Shown: in pieces, positions 6,294 to 7,408 of the stretch
Layout of the letters: each line of letters opens with the position of its first letter
Position numbering within the stretch: the stretch's first letter is position 1
DNA from: Clostridiales bacterium
GTDB lineage: Bacteria; Bacillota; Clostridia; Oscillospirales; Ruminococcaceae
Assembly: GCA_012800685.1 (NCBI GenBank)
Contig: JAAZIT010000415.1
Coordinates: 1 to 7,408, forward strand
DNA: 7,408 nt
Reading direction: 5' to 3'
The notes under the pieces: generated by a model
What the model saw: only the letters and a program-made list of their open reading frames with translations
Told to the model about the DNA's origin: nothing
The model's database searches: none
Program-made: the position numbers and the translations under genes

Positions 6294-7408
6294 TTATTTA
6301 ATTTTCTTTACGTTTAATGCCCTAATAGCATTTAAAATTGCAATTATAGAAACTCCAACATCTGCAAATACTGCCGCCCACATTGAAGCGTATCCAAACG
6401 CTCCTAAAACTAAAACAATAAATTTAACTCCAAGAGCAAAAATTATATTCTGTTTAACAATTCTTAAAGTTTTTTTGCTTATCTTAATTACAGTTCCTAT
6501 TTTTGATGGTTCATCTGTCATTATTACAATGTCTGCCGCCTCAATTGCTGCATCTGAACCCATTCCTCCCATTGCTATTCCAATATCTGCTCTTGCTAAA
6601 GCAGGGGCATCGTTTATTCCGTCGCCGACAAATGCAATAGTACTATTTCCATCAGTGTCACTTAATAGCTTCTCAATAATTTCAACCTTTTGAACTGGAA
6701 GAAGCTCCGTATATGCTTTATCTATTCCTAATTGCTTAACAACTTCCCTTCCAACTAAATCCGAATCACCAGTTAGCATAATAGTTTTGTCAATTCCTAG
6801 CTTTTTAAGCTCACTAATAGCTTGCTTTGAATCGGATTTAATTTCATCTGAAATCAAAATATATCCTGAAAACCTGTTGTCGATTGCAACATATATAATT
6901 GTTCCAACCTCTTGATTAGGAGTATTAAAGGATATGCTAAATTTCCTCATTAACCTCTCATTACCAACTAAAACCTGTTTGCCCTTGATTAAAGCACTAA
7001 TACCGTGACCTGCAATTTCTTTTAAGTCACTTATTTTAGTATCATCAATTTCTTTTGAATACTTATTTTTAATGCTTAAGGCTATTGGGTGACTTGAATA
7101 GTTTTCAGCATATGCCGCAAACTCTAAAAGCTCATTTTTACTAATATTCTGTGGAACAATCTTGTTTACTGCAAAATTTCCTTTTGTCAAAGTTCCAGTT
7201 TTGTCAAAAACCACTGTGTTAGCTTTTGATAGTGATTCAAGAAAGTTACTGCCTTTTACTAAAACCCCAACTTTTGATGCTCCCCCAATTCCACCAAAAA
7301 AGCTTAGTGGAACTGAAATAACTAATGCACATGGACAAGAGATAACTAAAAATGTAAGCGCTCTTTCTATCCATATTAAAAAATTTTGGCTTAATATAAT
7401 TGGTGGTA
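6294..7408 (-). CDS. P1B-2-type heavy-metal translocating ATPase (Zn/Cd/Pb exporter), N-terminus outside window
   Basis: The last 370 residues of an inner-membrane metal pump are present, roughly half of the usual 600-700. The frame is open to the right edge, so the real start and any N-terminal metal-binding domain lie outside. In fragment numbering, the SCPCAL ion-channel motif is at 23-28, the phosphorylated D68 in DKTGTLTKG, H106-P107 of the nucleotide-binding HP motif, GHG at 133-135, TGD at 212-214 and GDGINDAPAL at 261-270. The last two membrane helices carry K328 and D349 (ADVGVSIIAILNAIRAL). These match the TM7 lysine and TM8 aspartate of ZntA, the mark of Zn/Cd/Pb exporters rather than Cu pumps. 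A GTG at fragment residue 65 is not a start because the homologous frame continues upstream. It converges on an ArsR-type gene, which supports metal-responsive control, although its promoter is not visible. Confidence 0.95.
   Translation of the reverse strand, partial: PPIILSQNFLIWIERALTFLVISCPCALVISVPLSFFGGIGGASKVGVLVKGSNFLESLSKANTVVFDKTGTLTKGNFAVNKIVPQNISKNELLEFAAYAENYSSHPIALSIKNKYSKEIDDTKISDLKEIAGHGISALIKGKQVLVGNERLMRKFSISFNTPNQEVGTIIYVAIDNRFSGYILISDEIKSDSKQAISELKKLGIDKTIMLTGDSDLVGREVVKQLGIDKAYTELLPVQKVEIIEKLLSDTDGNSTIAFVGDGINDAPALARADIGIAMGGMGSDAAIEAADIVIMTDEPSKIGTVIKISKKTLRIVKQNIIFALGVKFIVLVLGAFGYASMWAAVFADVGVSIIAILNAIRALNVKKIK

Noticed and set aside
1..7408. CRISPR arrays, insertion sequences, tRNA or rRNA genes, phage or defence genes
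   Set aside because: No direct-repeat arrays, transposase-like frames, tRNA-like cloverleaf sequences or rRNA motifs were seen on either strand.

Overview
The window reads as ordinary chromosome of a low-GC Gram-positive anaerobe, most likely a member of the Clostridia. The evidence is AT-rich DNA, strong GGAGG-type ribosome binding sites, near-consensus sigma-A promoters, a lipoteichoic-acid-synthase-type membrane enzyme, a small PRC-barrel protein of the YlmC/YmxH sporulation-associated type, and an LdhA-type fermentative dehydrogenase. The genus cannot be fixed from this sequence. Six of the seven genes lie on the minus strand; only the ArsR-family regulator is on the plus strand.

Layout from left to right. 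Positions 1-2119 (minus) hold a large LtaS-like polyglycerolphosphate transferase or sulfatase-fold membrane protein. Its C-terminus runs off the left edge, and it has its own promoter at 2205-2233. A strong hairpin at 2320-2346 ends the preceding rpsB-tsf operon (4046 down to 2361), which encodes ribosomal protein S2 and elongation factor Ts. That operon starts from an extended -10 promoter (4190-4218) and has a leader of about 136 nt with nested and alternative RNA pairings, probably an autoregulatory S2 leader. Next is the PRC-barrel protein (4523-4233), then an LdhA-like D-lactate dehydrogenase (5666-4629) with an unusual four-cysteine C-terminal tail.

The dehydrogenase shares a 199-bp divergent promoter region with an ArsR/SmtB-type metalloregulator (5866-6252, plus). 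The two -35 elements form the arms of a perfect 10-bp inverted repeat. The regulator meets, tail to tail, a P1B-2-type (Zn/Cd/Pb) efflux ATPase that enters from the right edge. Four bases separate the regulator's stop codon from a 13-bp bidirectional terminator hairpin, and two bases separate the hairpin from the ATPase stop codon.

Functionally the window combines envelope polymer synthesis, translation, NADH-reoxidising fermentation and metal efflux. The regulator and the ATPase plausibly form a metal-resistance pair, although their convergent arrangement means the ATPase promoter lies outside the window. I found no clear new defence, mobile or biosynthetic system. The items most worth a second look are the switch-like rpsB leader, the cysteine tail on the dehydrogenase, the nucleophile region of the LtaS-like enzyme, and the symmetric ldhA/arsR divergent promoter.
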